Assembly (NCBI RefSeq): GCF_039555535.1
Contig: NZ_CP154630.1
Span: 2,059,001-2,123,000, forward strand
Direction: 5' to 3'
Length of the DNA stretch: 64,000 nt
Origin: Stenotrophomonas maltophilia
GTDB lineage: Bacteria; Pseudomonadota; Gammaproteobacteria; Xanthomonadales; Xanthomonadaceae
The position numbers were made by a program, and so were the translations under genes. The notes beneath the pieces are model-generated. The model was not told the origin of the DNA and made no database searches. It saw only the letters and a list, made by a program, of their open reading frames with translations. This document shows, in pieces, positions 51,708 through 61,381 of the stretch (position 1 is its first letter; every line of letters starts with the position of its first letter).

Positions 51708-52904
51708 ATGCACGCACGTCCCGTCGTTCCCGGCTTGCCGGCGCTGGTGTTGGCTGCCCTGATCGGCACCATGGCGATGATGTCCTTCGTCGCCGTGATC
51801 GGTCCGGTGGTCCGCATGCTTGGCCTGTCCGAGTGGCATGCCGGCCTGTCGGTTACCGCCGCAGGCGTGCTGTGGATGCTGGCTGCACGCCCGTGGGGGC
51901 AGCTCAGCGACCGCATCGGCCGCAAACGGGTGTTGATGCTGGCGATGAGTGCCTACACCGTGGTCTACATCGCACTGGCCGTGTTCATCGACGTTGCCCT
52001 GCAGGCGGTGCCGCCGGTGCTGGTATCGGTACTGGTGCTGGTGGGCGCGCGCGGCCTGATCGGCCTGTTCTACGCTGCGGTGCCGCCCACCGCTGCGGCG
52101 CTGATCGCCGACAAGGCGCCAACTGGACAGCGCGCCAGCTTCCTCGCGCGGCTGGGCAGCGCAAACGCATTGGGCATGGTGCTGGGCCCGGCCGCCGCGG
52201 GCTGGCTGGCCTATACGAATCTCTCACTGGCGCTGTATGTGGCTGCACTGCTGCCATTGGTGGCGTTGGCGCTGCTGGCCTGGCGACTGCCGGCGACGCC
52301 CCCGGTGGCGGCTGGCAACGCACAGCGTCGCACGCCGATGAGCCGCCTCGACCGGCGCCTGCGCCTGCCGCAGCTGGCCGCCTTCATCGCGATGGTCTCG
52401 GTGACCATCGCGCAGGTCACGGTGGGCTTCTTCGCGATCGATCGCCTGGGCCTCGATGCGGCGGCCGGCGCACGCATGGCGGGCATTGCACTCACAGCGG
52501 TCGGGGTCGGCCTGATCCTGGCGCAGGCGCTGGTGATGAAGCTGGACGTGCGTCCGCGCCGCTGGATCGTTCTCGGTGCACTGATTTCCGGCATCGGTTT
52601 CGCATCGGTGGCAGGCGTTCAGCAGGCCTGGCAGTTGCCAGCGGCGTATGCGCTGGCGGCATTTGGCATGGGTTTCGTGTTCCCCTCGTTCCAGGCACTG
52701 GCCGCTGACGCGGTGGAAGCGCACGAGCAGGGGGCTGCCGCTGGCACCGTCGCTGCTGCGCAGGGACTGGGCATGGTGGCCGGGCCGATGCTCGGCACGC
52801 TGTTGTATCGCGGCGGGCCGAGCCTGCCTTACCTGCTGGTCGGCGCACTGCTGCTGTTGCTGTGCGCGCTGGCCGCAGCGCATCGGATGAAGGAGACCCC
52901 ATGA
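51708..52904 (+). CDS. MFS transporter, probable catecholate siderophore exporter
   Basis: A 398-residue major facilitator with twelve membrane segments. The MFS signature between helices 2 and 3 is GQLSDRIGRKRVLMLA, with a matching RLDRR loop at the centre. It is the first gene of the operon and overlaps entC by four bases (ATGA), so export of the siderophore is the likely job, as with EntS in E. coli, although the sequences are not obviously close. ATG at 51708 is preferred over an upstream in-frame start. Drug efflux remains an alternative. Confidence 0.82.
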   Translation: MHARPVVPGLPALVLAALIGTMAMMSFVAVIGPVVRMLGLSEWHAGLSVTAAGVLWMLAARPWGQLSDRIGRKRVLMLAMSAYTVVYIALAVFIDVALQAVPPVLVSVLVLVGARGLIGLFYAAVPPTAAALIADKAPTGQRASFLARLGSANALGMVLGPAAAGWLAYTNLSLALYVAALLPLVALALLAWRLPATPPVAAGNAQRRTPMSRLDRRLRLPQLAAFIAMVSVTIAQVTVGFFAIDRLGLDAAAGARMAGIALTAVGVGLILAQALVMKLDVRPRRWIVLGALISGIGFASVAGVQQAWQLPAAYALAAFGMGFVFPSFQALAADAVEAHEQGAAAGTVAAAQGLGMVAGPMLGTLLYRGGPSLPYLLVGALLLLLCALAAAHRMKETP

Positions 52905-54094
52905 ACGATTCCCTGATGCAGGGCGCGTGGCCGGAGGCTGCGCCAGCGCCGCTGGACAGCACCGACGACGCGTCGCTGTTCCTGCTGCAGCATGCTGGCC
53001 AGCACGTGCACGCACGCGGCTGCCGCGCCGCGCTGCCGGCCGGCGCACTGGCAACGTTGGCAGTGCGCGTTGCGGGCTTCTTCGCGCAGCAGCGCGGTGG
53101 ACCGGGCCTGCTGGTCGGTGCGGTGCCATTCGAGCCGCGTGCCGACGACGCGCTTTTCCAGCCCGAGCGCCTGCTGCCTGCACTGCCATTGCAGCCGCAG
53201 GCCGCGCCGCCGATGGACGGCGCCCTGCTGGCCGAGCCTGTGCCGCAGGACTATGCCGCTGCAGTCGCTGCGGCAGTGCAGGCCTTGCGTGCGCCCGAGC
53301 AGAACCTGCACAAGGTGGTGCTGGCGCGCAGCCTGCTGGCCCGCACCCGCCAGGCACTGTCTCCGGATGTGCTGCTGGCACGCCTTGGTGCGGATCCCTC
53401 GGTGGCAACCTACGCTGTGCCGTTACCGGTGGAGCCGGGTCAGGCGCCAGCCTGGCTGGTGGGGGCAACCCCGGAGCTGCTGCTGCGCAAGCGTGGCGCC
53501 GAGCTGCTGTCGCACCCGCTGGCGGGCTCCGCCCGGCGCAGCGCCGATGCCGCAGAGGACGAGCGTGCCGCGCAGGCGCTGCTGGCCTCGACCAAGGACC
53601 ATGACGAGCATCGCCATGTGGTCGAGGCCATCGTCGATGGCCTGGCGCCGTACTGCAGCCACGTCGATGCACAGCCGCGCCCGGTGCTGCATGCCACTGC
53701 CAGCATGTGGCACCTCGGTACCCGCATCCACGCCACCCTGAAGGATCCGCAGACGTCCGCCGCCGAACTGCTGGCCCGGCTGCACCCCACGCCAGCGGTC
53801 TGCGGGACGCCGCAGCTGGCGGCGCTGCAACGCATTCGCAAGCTGGAGCCGGTGCCACGCGGCTTCTATGCAGGGGCGGTGGGTTGGTTGGATGCACAAG
53901 GTGATGGCGACTGGTACGTGGCGATCCGCTGTGCGCGACTGCAGGGCACGCAGCTGCGCCTGTACGCCGGTGCAGGCATCGTCGCCGACTCGCAACCCGA
54001 GGCAGAGGTTGCCGAAACCGCAGCCAAGTTCGCTGCCCTGTTGAATGCGCTCGGCGTCCATGAGCCGGCGCCCGCCATCGAGCCTGCTGCATGA
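52901..54094 (+). CDS. entC: EntC, isochorismate synthase
   Basis: A 397-residue chorismate-using enzyme that converts chorismate to isochorismate, the first step to 2,3-dihydroxybenzoate. The conserved C-terminal part is clear: [80 protein letters not shown] and [20 protein letters not shown]. Active-site Lys, Glu and Mg-binding residues can be assigned by analogy to EntC. AAGGAG lies before the start, and both ends overlap neighbours by four bases. Confidence 0.93.
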   Translation: MNDSLMQGAWPEAAPAPLDSTDDASLFLLQHAGQHVHARGCRAALPAGALATLAVRVAGFFAQQRGGPGLLVGAVPFEPRADDALFQPERLLPALPLQPQAAPPMDGALLAEPVPQDYAAAVAAAVQALRAPEQNLHKVVLARSLLARTRQALSPDVLLARLGADPSVATYAVPLPVEPGQAPAWLVGATPELLLRKRGAELLSHPLAGSARRSADAAEDERAAQALLASTKDHDEHRHVVEAIVDGLAPYCSHVDAQPRPVLHATASMWHLGTRIHATLKDPQTSAAELLARLHPTPAVCGTPQLAALQRIRKLEPVPRGFYAGAVGWLDAQGDGDWYVAIRCARLQGTQLRLYAGAGIVADSQPEAEVAETAAKFAALLNALGVHEPAPAIEPAA

Positions 54095-55743
54095 ACGCTT
54101 CCCCTGATTCTTCCCGCCTGCCCCTGCAGCAGGTGTGGCCTGATGACCTGGCCGCCCATTACCGCGAGGCAGGGCATTGGCGCGGCGAGACCTTCCCGGC
54201 GTTCCTGCGTGAGCGCGCGGAGCGCTACGCCGACGACATCGCGGTGGTCGCCCGTGATGTCCGCCTGAGCTACGCGCAGCTATGGCACGAGGCCGGGCGC
54301 ATCGGCGCGGGCCTGCTGGCACTCGGCGTGCGGCCGGGCGAGCGGGTGCTGGTGCAGCTGGGCAACAGCGCGGGGTTCATCACTACGGTCTGTGGCCTGT
54401 TCCGTGCCGGGCTGGTGCCGGTGTACGCGTTGCCGGCGCACCGCATCACCGAGCTGGTGCACTTCGCCAGCAAGGCCGAAGCCAGTGCCTACATCACGAC
54501 CGACCTGCATGATGGCTTCGATCACCGTACGTTGGCGCGGGCGCTGCAGGCTGAAGTGCCAGCGATTCGCGAGGTGGTGATCGATGGCGATGCACAGGAG
54601 TTCACGGCGCTGGAGATGCTGCAGGGCGATCGCGGCCAATTGCCGGCCGATCCGGATCCGCAGTCGGTGGCGTTCCTGCAGATTTCCGGTGGCAGCACCG
54701 GGCTGTCCAAGCTGATTCCACGCACGCACGATGATTACATCTACTCGTTCCGTGCCAGCAACGCTATCTGCGGCATCGACCGCGACAGCGTGTATCTGGT
54801 CGCGCTGCCGGCCGCGCACAACTTCCCGATGAGTTCGCCGGGCTTCTTCGGTGCGTTGTACGCCGGTGCCCGCGTGGTGCTCAGCCCCGGCCCCGGACCG
54901 GATGCGGCCTTCCCGCTGATCGCACGGGAGCGGGTGACCTGCTGTGGCCTGGTGCCGCCGCTGGCGTTGCTGTGGGCGCAGGCCGCCGCCACCAGCAGGC
55001 ATGACCTGTCCAGCCTGCAGGTACTGCAGGTGGGCGGCGCCAAGCTGGTGCCGGAAGCCGCGCGGCGGGTGATCGACGGCCTCGGCTGTACCTTGCAGCA
55101 GGTATTCGGCATGGCCGAAGGGCTGGTGAACTACACCCGCCTGGATGATCCGGAAGAACTGATCGTGGCCTGCCAGGGGCGACCGATCAGTCCGGATGAT
55201 GAAGTGCGCGTGGTCGATGACCATGACCAGCCGGTGGCCGAAGGCGAGGTGGGGCATCTGCTCACCCGTGGCCCGTACACCATCCGTGGCTACCACAACG
55301 ATGCGGTGGCCAATGCGCGCTCGTTCACCGACGACGGCTTCTATCGCACCGGCGACCGCGTACAGCAGCTGCCCGGAGGCTACCTGGTGGTGCAGGGCCG
55401 TGCAGGTGACCACATCAACCGCGCCGGCGAGAAGATCTCCGCCGAGGAGATCGAGGACCACCTGCTGGCCCACCCCGGCGTGTTCGACGCCGCCGTGGTC
55501 TCCATTCCCGATGAGTATCTGGGCGAGCGCAGCTGTGCGTTCGTGATCGCGCAGGGCGAACCGTTCAAGGCCCCGGCGCTGAAATCCTGGATGCGCGGGC
55601 GCGGCTTGGCGGCGTTCAAGGTGCCGGACCAGATCGTGTTCGTCGACAGCTTCGATACCACTGCGGTCGGCAAGATCAGTCGCCGCGAACTGCGCGCGCA
55701 GCTGCGTGCGCGTCATCTGCAACAGACAGGAGGAACGCGCTGA
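54091..55743 (+). CDS. entE: EntE, 2,3-dihydroxybenzoate-AMP ligase
   Basis: A 550-residue stand-alone adenylation enzyme. It activates 2,3-dihydroxybenzoate with ATP and loads it on the aryl carrier protein. Motifs: [20 protein letters not shown] (P-loop), [60 protein letters not shown] and [20 protein letters not shown], with the catalytic lysine in [13 protein letters not shown]. The [13 protein letters not shown] stretch is typical of DHB-specific EntE. It overlaps entC (ATGA) and entB (TGATG). Confidence 0.95.
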   Translation: MNASPDSSRLPLQQVWPDDLAAHYREAGHWRGETFPAFLRERAERYADDIAVVARDVRLSYAQLWHEAGRIGAGLLALGVRPGERVLVQLGNSAGFITTVCGLFRAGLVPVYALPAHRITELVHFASKAEASAYITTDLHDGFDHRTLARALQAEVPAIREVVIDGDAQEFTALEMLQGDRGQLPADPDPQSVAFLQISGGSTGLSKLIPRTHDDYIYSFRASNAICGIDRDSVYLVALPAAHNFPMSSPGFFGALYAGARVVLSPGPGPDAAFPLIARERVTCCGLVPPLALLWAQAAATSRHDLSSLQVLQVGGAKLVPEAARRVIDGLGCTLQQVFGMAEGLVNYTRLDDPEELIVACQGRPISPDDEVRVVDDHDQPVAEGEVGHLLTRGPYTIRGYHNDAVANARSFTDDGFYRTGDRVQQLPGGYLVVQGRAGDHINRAGEKISAEEIEDHLLAHPGVFDAAVVSIPDEYLGERSCAFVIAQGEPFKAPALKSWMRGRGLAAFKVPDQIVFVDSFDTTAVGKISRRELRAQLRARHLQQTGGTR

Positions 55744-56375
55744 TGGCGCTGCCCCGTATCACCGACTATCCCTTGCCGACTGCCGCCGAACTGCCGCAGG
55801 CGCGTGGACCATGGCGCCCGCAGCGCGATCGTGTCGCTTTGCTGGTGCACGACATGCAGCGCTACTTCCTGGCCGCGTTTGACGCTGGCAACGCCCCGCT
55901 GCGGCCGGCCGTGGACAATATCGCACGCCTGCTGGCGCACTGCCGCGCGCACGGTATTCCGGTGTTCTACACCGCCCAGCATGGCGACCAGGACCGCCGT
56001 GATCGCGGCTTGCAGGCTGACCTGTGGGGGCCAGGCATGCGCCGCAGTGCCGACCACGAGCCGATCATCGAAGCGCTGGCACCGCAGCCGGGGGAGCACG
56101 TGCTGATGAAGCACCGCTACAGCGCCTTCCAGCGCAGCAACCTGGAGACGCTGATGCGGGTACGTGGGCGCGACCAGCTGCTGGTGACCGGCGTGTACGC
56201 CCATATCGGCTGTACCGCGACCGTGGTCGAGGCCTTCCAGCGTGACATCGAGGCCTTCATCGCCGCCGATGCGGTGGCGGACTTCTCGCGCGCCGACCAC
56301 GATCAGGCGCTGCAATGGATCGCGCGCACCTGCGGCGTGCCGATGACCACCGACCAGCTGCTGGAGGTGCTGTGA
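55743..56375 (+). CDS. entB: EntB isochorismatase (without carrier domain)
   Basis: A 210-residue isochorismatase that turns isochorismate into 2,3-dihydro-2,3-dihydroxybenzoate. The EntB pattern is strong: ALLVHDMQRYFLAAFDAGN (catalytic Asp), HGIPVFYTAQHGDQDRRDRG, VLMKHRYSAFQRSNLETLMR and LLVTGVYAHIGCTATVVEAF. E. coli EntB carries a C-terminal aryl carrier domain of about 80 residues; here the protein stops before it, and the carrier is a separate overlapping gene. Both neighbours overlap by TGATG. Confidence 0.95.
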   Translation: MALPRITDYPLPTAAELPQARGPWRPQRDRVALLVHDMQRYFLAAFDAGNAPLRPAVDNIARLLAHCRAHGIPVFYTAQHGDQDRRDRGLQADLWGPGMRRSADHEPIIEALAPQPGEHVLMKHRYSAFQRSNLETLMRVRGRDQLLVTGVYAHIGCTATVVEAFQRDIEAFIAADAVADFSRADHDQALQWIARTCGVPMTTDQLLEVL

Positions 56376-56632
56376 TGACGGCCACCGGTGAGGTGCTGGA
56401 TCTGGAGCGGATGCGCGCCGACGTCGCGCGCGTGCTGGAGTGCAAGCCGGCCGAGATCGGTGACGACGATAACCTGATCGACCTGGACCTGGACTCGATG
56501 CGCATGCTCGGCCTGGTCCTGGCCTGGGGCAACACCGGCCTGCCGCTGGAGTTCTCACAGCTGGCCGAGCACACCACGCTGCGCCAGTGGTGGGGCGTGG
56601 TGCAGACGCTGCAGGCCGCACAGAGCGCATGA
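56375..56632 (+). CDS. Stand-alone aryl carrier protein for 2,3-dihydroxybenzoate
   Basis: An 85-residue acyl/aryl carrier protein. The phosphopantetheine site is IDLDLDSMRMLGLVLAWGNT, with Ser41. The sequence continues FSQLAEHTTLRQWWGVV, matching the carrier half of EntB (FxxLAExxTLxxWW). EntE charges it with dihydroxybenzoate, and EntF takes the aryl group from it. It overlaps entB (TGATG) and entF (ATGA), so synthesis is coupled. The phosphopantetheinyl transferase (EntD) is not in the window. Confidence 0.92.
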   Translation: MTATGEVLDLERMRADVARVLECKPAEIGDDDNLIDLDLDSMRMLGLVLAWGNTGLPLEFSQLAEHTTLRQWWGVVQTLQAAQSA

Positions 56633-59600
56633 ACGCCGTCGCGCTGGCCACGCCGGTGGCATTGACCGAGGCGCAGGCGGGATTGTGGTTCGCACAGCGG
56701 CTGGCACCGGACAACCCGTCGTTCAACACGGCACATGCGGTGTGGATCGATGGGCCATTGGATGTGGCTGCGTTCGTCGCAGCGGCAGACCAGGCCGCAG
56801 TTGAGGCAGAGGCCTTCGCGCTGCGCTTTGCCGAGGGCGACGACGGTCAGCCCCTGCAGTGGTACGACCCGGCACATGTGCCACGGCTTTCGGTGAGAGA
56901 TGTTTCCGCCGAAGCGGATCCCGCAGCTGCGGCGCGTGGCCTGATGCAGGCCGACCGGCTGAGCCCGGTGGATCCCACCCGCGACCGGATCAGCCAGCAG
57001 CTGCTGCTTGATCTGGGTAGGCAGCGCTGGGTCTGGTACCTGCGTGTGCACCATCTGGCCGCCGACGGCTACGGCATGGCGCTGTTCACGGATCGCATGT
57101 GCGCGTTGTATGCCGGCCGTACCGGTGAGCCGCTGCCGGGGCTGGCGGGCGTGCTGGCCGATGACGTCGCCTATCGTGCCGATCCGCGTCGCGCGCAGGC
57201 CGGGCAGTGGTGGCGCGAGCACATGCAGGGCGCACCGGCAGGCGTGGGCCTGGCCGGTACGCATGCGGCCAGTGACGACGCGGTGCGCTGGGTGCAGCCG
57301 CTCGATGCGGCGTTCCGTGGGCAGCTGCTGCAGGCCTCGGTGCGTTGGCTTCAGCCCTGGCCGGATGTACTGGCCGCGTTGTCAGCCGAGTACCTGCGAC
57401 GGATGAGCGCCGCCGATGAAGTGGTGCTGGGCGTGCCCTACATGGGACGCCTTGGCAACGCGTCGGCGCGGGTGCCGTCGATGGTGATGAATGTATTGCC
57501 GCTGCGCGTGGCCACCAGCGAGGGCAGTGTCGAGGCCTTCACCCGCGCACTGGGCCGGCAGCTCAGCCAGGGTCGCAAGCACGGCCGTTATCGAGGCGAG
57601 CAACTGCGCCGGGATCTGGGCCTGGTCGGCGCGCAGCAGCGTCTGCACGGTCCGATGGTGAATGTGCAGCCGTTCTACAGGCCACTGGCCCTGCCAGGCG
57701 TACAGGCGACACTGGAGGTGCTGTGCACCGGGCCGGTGGATGACCTGACGCTGGGCTTCCGTGGTGATGGCCAGAGCCTGCTGGATCTGGAGATCGAGGC
57801 CAATCCCGCGCTGTACAGTCGCGAGGATGTCGAGGCGCACGCGGCGCGGCTGCTGCATTTCGTGTCCGCGGCACTGCAGGCTGAAGACATCTCGGCCGTG
57901 CCGCTGGCCACCGTCGAAGAAGCGCAGCAGGTGGTGCATGAATTCAATGCCACCGCGCACGGGATGCCACCGACCACGTTGGTTGAACTGCTGCAGCAGG
58001 GCATGGACCGTGATCCGCACGCAACCGCGCTGGTCTTCGGTGTTTCCACGCTGGAGCATGCAACGCTGGAAGCGCGCAGCTTCGCGCTGGCGGCACAGCT
58101 GCGGACAATGGATGTCGGCCCGGGCAGCGTGGTGGCGGTGGCATTGCCGCGCTCGCTGGAGCTGGTGATCGCGCTGGTCGCGGTGCTGCGTGCCGGCGCC
58201 GCCTACCTGCCGTTGGACCTTGCCCATCCGGACGAGCGCCTGGCGCGTATTCTCGCCTCGGCACAGCCGGTATGCGTTCTGGCTGCGGCGGACGTAGCGG
58301 CACGCATGGCCGGCGTGCCAGTGCTTGCGCCGGAGCAGTGGACTGCGCTGAGTTTTGCCACACCGTGGGCCGATCCGGCACCTGACGATGCGGCCTACGT
58401 GATCTATACGTCCGGTTCGACCGGCGAGCCCAAGGGCGTGGTCGTCGAACACCGCGCCATCGTCAACCGCCTGCTGTGGATGCGCGAGCACTATGGATTC
58501 AAGGCAGACGACCGCGTGCTGCAGAAGACCCCGGCCACCTTCGACGTCTCGGTCTGGGAGTTCTTCCTGCCGCTGCTGTGCGGAGCCACGCTGGTGGTCG
58601 CCGGGCCGGACGCGCATCGCGACCCCACCGAACTGGCGCGGCTGATCCGCGAGCATGGCATCACCACGTCGCATTTCGTGCCATCGATGTTGGATGCCTT
58701 CCTCGCTGCACCGGCCTCCGAAGGGCTGCAGCTGCGACGGGTGTTCACCAGTGGCGAGGCGCTGGATGCTTCGTCCCGCGACCGCTTCCACGCGCGTGTG
58801 CACGCCGAGCTGCACAACCTGTATGGCCCGACCGAAGCTGCGGTGGACGTCAGCTACTGGCCGGCGTCGGCGCAGGATCGTTCGCGGCCGGTGCCGATCG
58901 GGTTCCCGGTCTGGAACACCCGCCTGTACGTGCTGGACGCCCGGATGCAGCCGGTGCCGGTGGGCGTGCCCGGTGACCTGTACCTGGGTGGCGTCCAGCT
59001 GGCGCGTGGCTATCTCGGTCGCGATGATCTGACTGCCGAACGTTTCATTGCAGATCCGTTCCGGGCGGGCGAGCGTATCTACCGCACCGGCGACGTAGCC
59101 CGTTGGCGCCGCGATGGTGCGGTCGAGTATCTCGGCCGCAGCGACCACCAGGTGAAACTGCGCGGCCTGCGCATCGAACTGGGCGAGATCGAGGCGGCAC
59201 TGCGCGAGCTGCCTGGCATGGAGCGGGTGGAAGTGCTGCTGCGCCAGGATGCTCCCGGCGAAGTGCGTCTGGTGGCGTATCTGCCGACCGCGCTTGCCGA
59301 TGCCGTAACGCTGCGCAGCCACCTGGCCACGCGCGTGCCGGACTATATGGTGCCCTCGGCGTTTGTCGGCGTGGACCACTGGCCGGTGACCGCCAACGGC
59401 AAGCTCGACCGCAACGCGTTGCCGAAGCCACCGCAACTTGAAGTTGCCGGCTTGGCGCCGCGCACGCCGTTGGAACAGGAGCTGGCGTTGTTGTTCGCCC
59501 AGGCGCTTGGGCGTGAGGCGCCGGTGGCAGTGGATGCAGATTTCTTCAGTCTCGGCGGTGATTCGCTGTCGGCGGTGCACCTGCTGCTGGCGATCGAGCA

Positions 59601-60519
59601 GCGCTGGCGCTGCGATCTGGGTCTGGGTGCATTGTTTGCGCAGCCCACCGTGGCCGCGCTGGCGGTTCGTATTGCCGAGCCTCCCGCGCTGGCCGATCAC
59701 GCACTGGGGCCGGTGATCGCATTGGCCGCAACCGACGCCGCCGGGCCCACGCCGCTGTTCGTGCTGCATCCGGCCGGGGGGATCGCCTGGAACTACCGCA
59801 CCCTGGCCCGGGCACTGCAGCCGGCACGCCCGGTGTACGGCCTGCAGTCGCCGGCACTGGACGCCCGGCAGCCGCTGCCGAGCAGCATCGAGGCGATGGC
59901 CAACGACTACGTGCAGCGCGTGGTCGCACTACAGCCGAAGGGGCCAGTGCATCTGGTGGGGTGGTCGGTAGGTGGCATCCTCGCCCAGGCGATGGCGGTG
60001 CGCCTGCATGAAGTCGGCCGCGACGTCGGCGAGCTGGTGCTGCTGGACGCGTATCCCAGCGAGTGCTGGCGGGCCGAACCGGAACCCGATCCCATCGCTG
60101 CATTGCGGGCATTGCTGGCGATTGCCGGCCACGATCCGGATGCGCATCCGGAACTCGACAGCCGTGAACGCATTCTGGGGTTCCTGCGCCGTGGCGGCAG
60201 TGCACTCGGCAGCCTGCCGGATGTGGTGCTCGATGGCGTGGTGCGCGCGGTGACCGGCACCAATCGACTGATCCGCGAACATATTCACCAACCGTTCGAC
60301 GGCACGCTGGTGCACGTCCGTGCTGGTCGGGATCATCAGGCGCGGCCACAGCTGCAATCGACGTTGTGGCGGACCCACGCGCGCAGGGTGCAGGCGCTGG
60401 AACTGCCGTTCCTGCACGCCGAACTGACCGGCCGCGATGCGGTGGCGCAGCTGGCGCCGTGGTTGTCGGCGCGGCTGCGCCAATGGGATGAGCAACAGGA
60501 GATCGCAACATGCAGTTGA
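56629..60519 (+). CDS. entF: EntF-type non-ribosomal peptide synthetase (C-A-T-TE), serine module
   Basis: A 1296-residue synthetase that joins dihydroxybenzoate and serine and cyclises the product. Condensation domain: residues ~10-430, with HHLAADG at 141-147. Adenylation domain: ~440-930, with YTSGSTGEPKGVVVEHRAIV near 592, FDVSVWEFFLPLLCGATLVV and LYGPTEAAVDVSYWPASAQD. The visible pocket residues (D-V-W, then His in SHFVPSMLDAF, then V-D) fit the serine code of E. coli EntF. Carrier domain: LGGDSLS with Ser979. Thioesterase: GWSVGG with Ser1113 and His1263. The architecture equals EntF, so a triserine-based enterobactin-like product is likely. Confidence 0.95.
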   Translation: MNAVALATPVALTEAQAGLWFAQRLAPDNPSFNTAHAVWIDGPLDVAAFVAAADQAAVEAEAFALRFAEGDDGQPLQWYDPAHVPRLSVRDVSAEADPAAAARGLMQADRLSPVDPTRDRISQQLLLDLGRQRWVWYLRVHHLAADGYGMALFTDRMCALYAGRTGEPLPGLAGVLADDVAYRADPRRAQAGQWWREHMQGAPAGVGLAGTHAASDDAVRWVQPLDAAFRGQLLQASVRWLQPWPDVLAALSAEYLRRMSAADEVVLGVPYMGRLGNASARVPSMVMNVLPLRVATSEGSVEAFTRALGRQLSQGRKHGRYRGEQLRRDLGLVGAQQRLHGPMVNVQPFYRPLALPGVQATLEVLCTGPVDDLTLGFRGDGQSLLDLEIEANPALYSREDVEAHAARLLHFVSAALQAEDISAVPLATVEEAQQVVHEFNATAHGMPPTTLVELLQQGMDRDPHATALVFGVSTLEHATLEARSFALAAQLRTMDVGPGSVVAVALPRSLELVIALVAVLRAGAAYLPLDLAHPDERLARILASAQPVCVLAAADVAARMAGVPVLAPEQWTALSFATPWADPAPDDAAYVIYTSGSTGEPKGVVVEHRAIVNRLLWMREHYGFKADDRVLQKTPATFDVSVWEFFLPLLCGATLVVAGPDAHRDPTELARLIREHGITTSHFVPSMLDAFLAAPASEGLQLRRVFTSGEALDASSRDRFHARVHAELHNLYGPTEAAVDVSYWPASAQDRSRPVPIGFPVWNTRLYVLDARMQPVPVGVPGDLYLGGVQLARGYLGRDDLTAERFIADPFRAGERIYRTGDVARWRRDGAVEYLGRSDHQVKLRGLRIELGEIEAALRELPGMERVEVLLRQDAPGEVRLVAYLPTALADAVTLRSHLATRVPDYMVPSAFVGVDHWPVTANGKLDRNALPKPPQLEVAGLAPRTPLEQELALLFAQALGREAPVAVDADFFSLGGDSLSAVHLLLAIEQRWRCDLGLGALFAQPTVAALAVRIAEPPALADHALGPVIALAATDAAGPTPLFVLHPAGGIAWNYRTLARALQPARPVYGLQSPALDARQPLPSSIEAMANDYVQRVVALQPKGPVHLVGWSVGGILAQAMAVRLHEVGRDVGELVLLDAYPSECWRAEPEPDPIAALRALLAIAGHDPDAHPELDSRERILGFLRRGGSALGSLPDVVLDGVVRAVTGTNRLIREHIHQPFDGTLVHVRAGRDHQARPQLQSTLWRTHARRVQALELPFLHAELTGRDAVAQLAPWLSARLRQWDEQQEIATCS

Positions 60520-61268
60520 CCGGTTTCGAGGGCCGCGTAGCGTTGGTTACGGGTGCATCCGGCGGCATTGGCGAGGCGTTGGTACGGCTGTTGGCCGAGG
60601 CCGGCTGCACCGTGGTAGCGACCGATCGCGAGGCACCGCGCGTGGTAGATACCCGGGTGAAGTCGCTCGCACTCGATGTAACCGACAGCGCCGCCGTGGA
60701 CGCCTTGGTGGATCAGGTCGAGTCCAGCATCGGGCCGATCATGCTGGCCGCCAGCGTGGCCGGCGTACTGCATGTGGGTGGCGTCACCGGGACCACCGAC
60801 GACGACTGGCGCCGGGTGTTTGCAGTCAATGCCGATGGCGTGTTCCATGTCGGAAGGGCGTTGGCGCGGGTGATGTCACCGCGTCGGCAGGGCGCGATTG
60901 TCACCGTCAGTTCGAATGCGGCCGGCGTGCCGAGGCACGGCATGGCCGCCTATGCGGCCTCCAAGGCCGCTGCCACGATGTTTACCCGCTGCCTCGGGCT
61001 GGAACTGGCGCCGCTGGGCATCCGCTGCAACATCGTTGCCCCGGGTTCAACACTGACCCGGATGCAGACCGGCATGTGGCTGGACGAGCATGGTGCCGAG
61101 CGGGTGATCGCCGGCAACCTTCAAACCTACAAGGCCGGCATTCCGCTGCGCAAGCTGGCCACCCCGGAGGACATCGCGCACTCGGTGATGTTCCTGCTCT
61201 CCGAACAGGCTGGGCATGTGGCGATGAGCGACCTGTATGTGGACGGCGGCGCCACCCTGCGTGGGTGA
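60510..61268 (+). CDS. entA: EntA, 2,3-dihydro-2,3-dihydroxybenzoate dehydrogenase
   Basis: A 252-residue short-chain dehydrogenase that uses NAD+ to make 2,3-dihydroxybenzoate. The cofactor loop is LVTGASGGIGEALVRLLAEA, followed by ALDVTDSAAVDALVDQVESS. The catalytic Ser is in IVTVSSNAAGVPRHGMAAYA, and Tyr and Lys in AYAASKAAATM. The phrase NAAGVPRHGMAAYAASKAAA closely follows E. coli EntA. It overlaps entF by ten bases and is the last gene of the operon; a SMAG dimer follows within ten bases and may act as terminator. Confidence 0.93.
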   Translation: MQLTGFEGRVALVTGASGGIGEALVRLLAEAGCTVVATDREAPRVVDTRVKSLALDVTDSAAVDALVDQVESSIGPIMLAASVAGVLHVGGVTGTTDDDWRRVFAVNADGVFHVGRALARVMSPRRQGAIVTVSSNAAGVPRHGMAAYAASKAAATMFTRCLGLELAPLGIRCNIVAPGSTLTRMQTGMWLDEHGAERVIAGNLQTYKAGIPLRKLATPEDIAHSVMFLLSEQAGHVAMSDLYVDGGATLRG

Positions 61269-61274
61269 GCTTTT

Positions 61275-61357
61275 GTAGAGCCGAGCCCATGCTCGGCTGT
61301 TCCTTCAGAGATACGGATGCCTGAAGGAAAAGCAGCCGAGCATGGGCTCGGCTCTAC
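61275..61357. repeat. SMAG/REP dimer at the operon end
   Basis: GTAGAGCCGAGCCCATGCTC starts at 61275; the inverted copy ends CTCGGCTCTAC at 61357. The inner part also pairs (TTCCTTCAG / CTGAAGGAA), so the whole block folds into one long hairpin. It lies between the convergent entA and phytase-like genes. Confidence 0.87.
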
Positions 61358-61381
61358 AGAGAGCGTGACATCGGTTCTCGG

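Noticed and set aside
57382-59769. A 795-codon minus-strand frame inside entF
   Set aside because: Shadow of the NRPS gene; no domain.
51708-61268. Search for a phosphopantetheinyl transferase (EntD), Fes esterase or Fep importer inside the siderophore operon
   Set aside because: None is present in this window; they must be elsewhere in the genome or replaced by other proteins.
18937-61357. Reading every SMAG dimer as a rho-independent terminator
   Set aside because: Most lack a T-tract, and one lies between nrdA and nrdB, so they are annotated as repeats that may only sometimes terminate.
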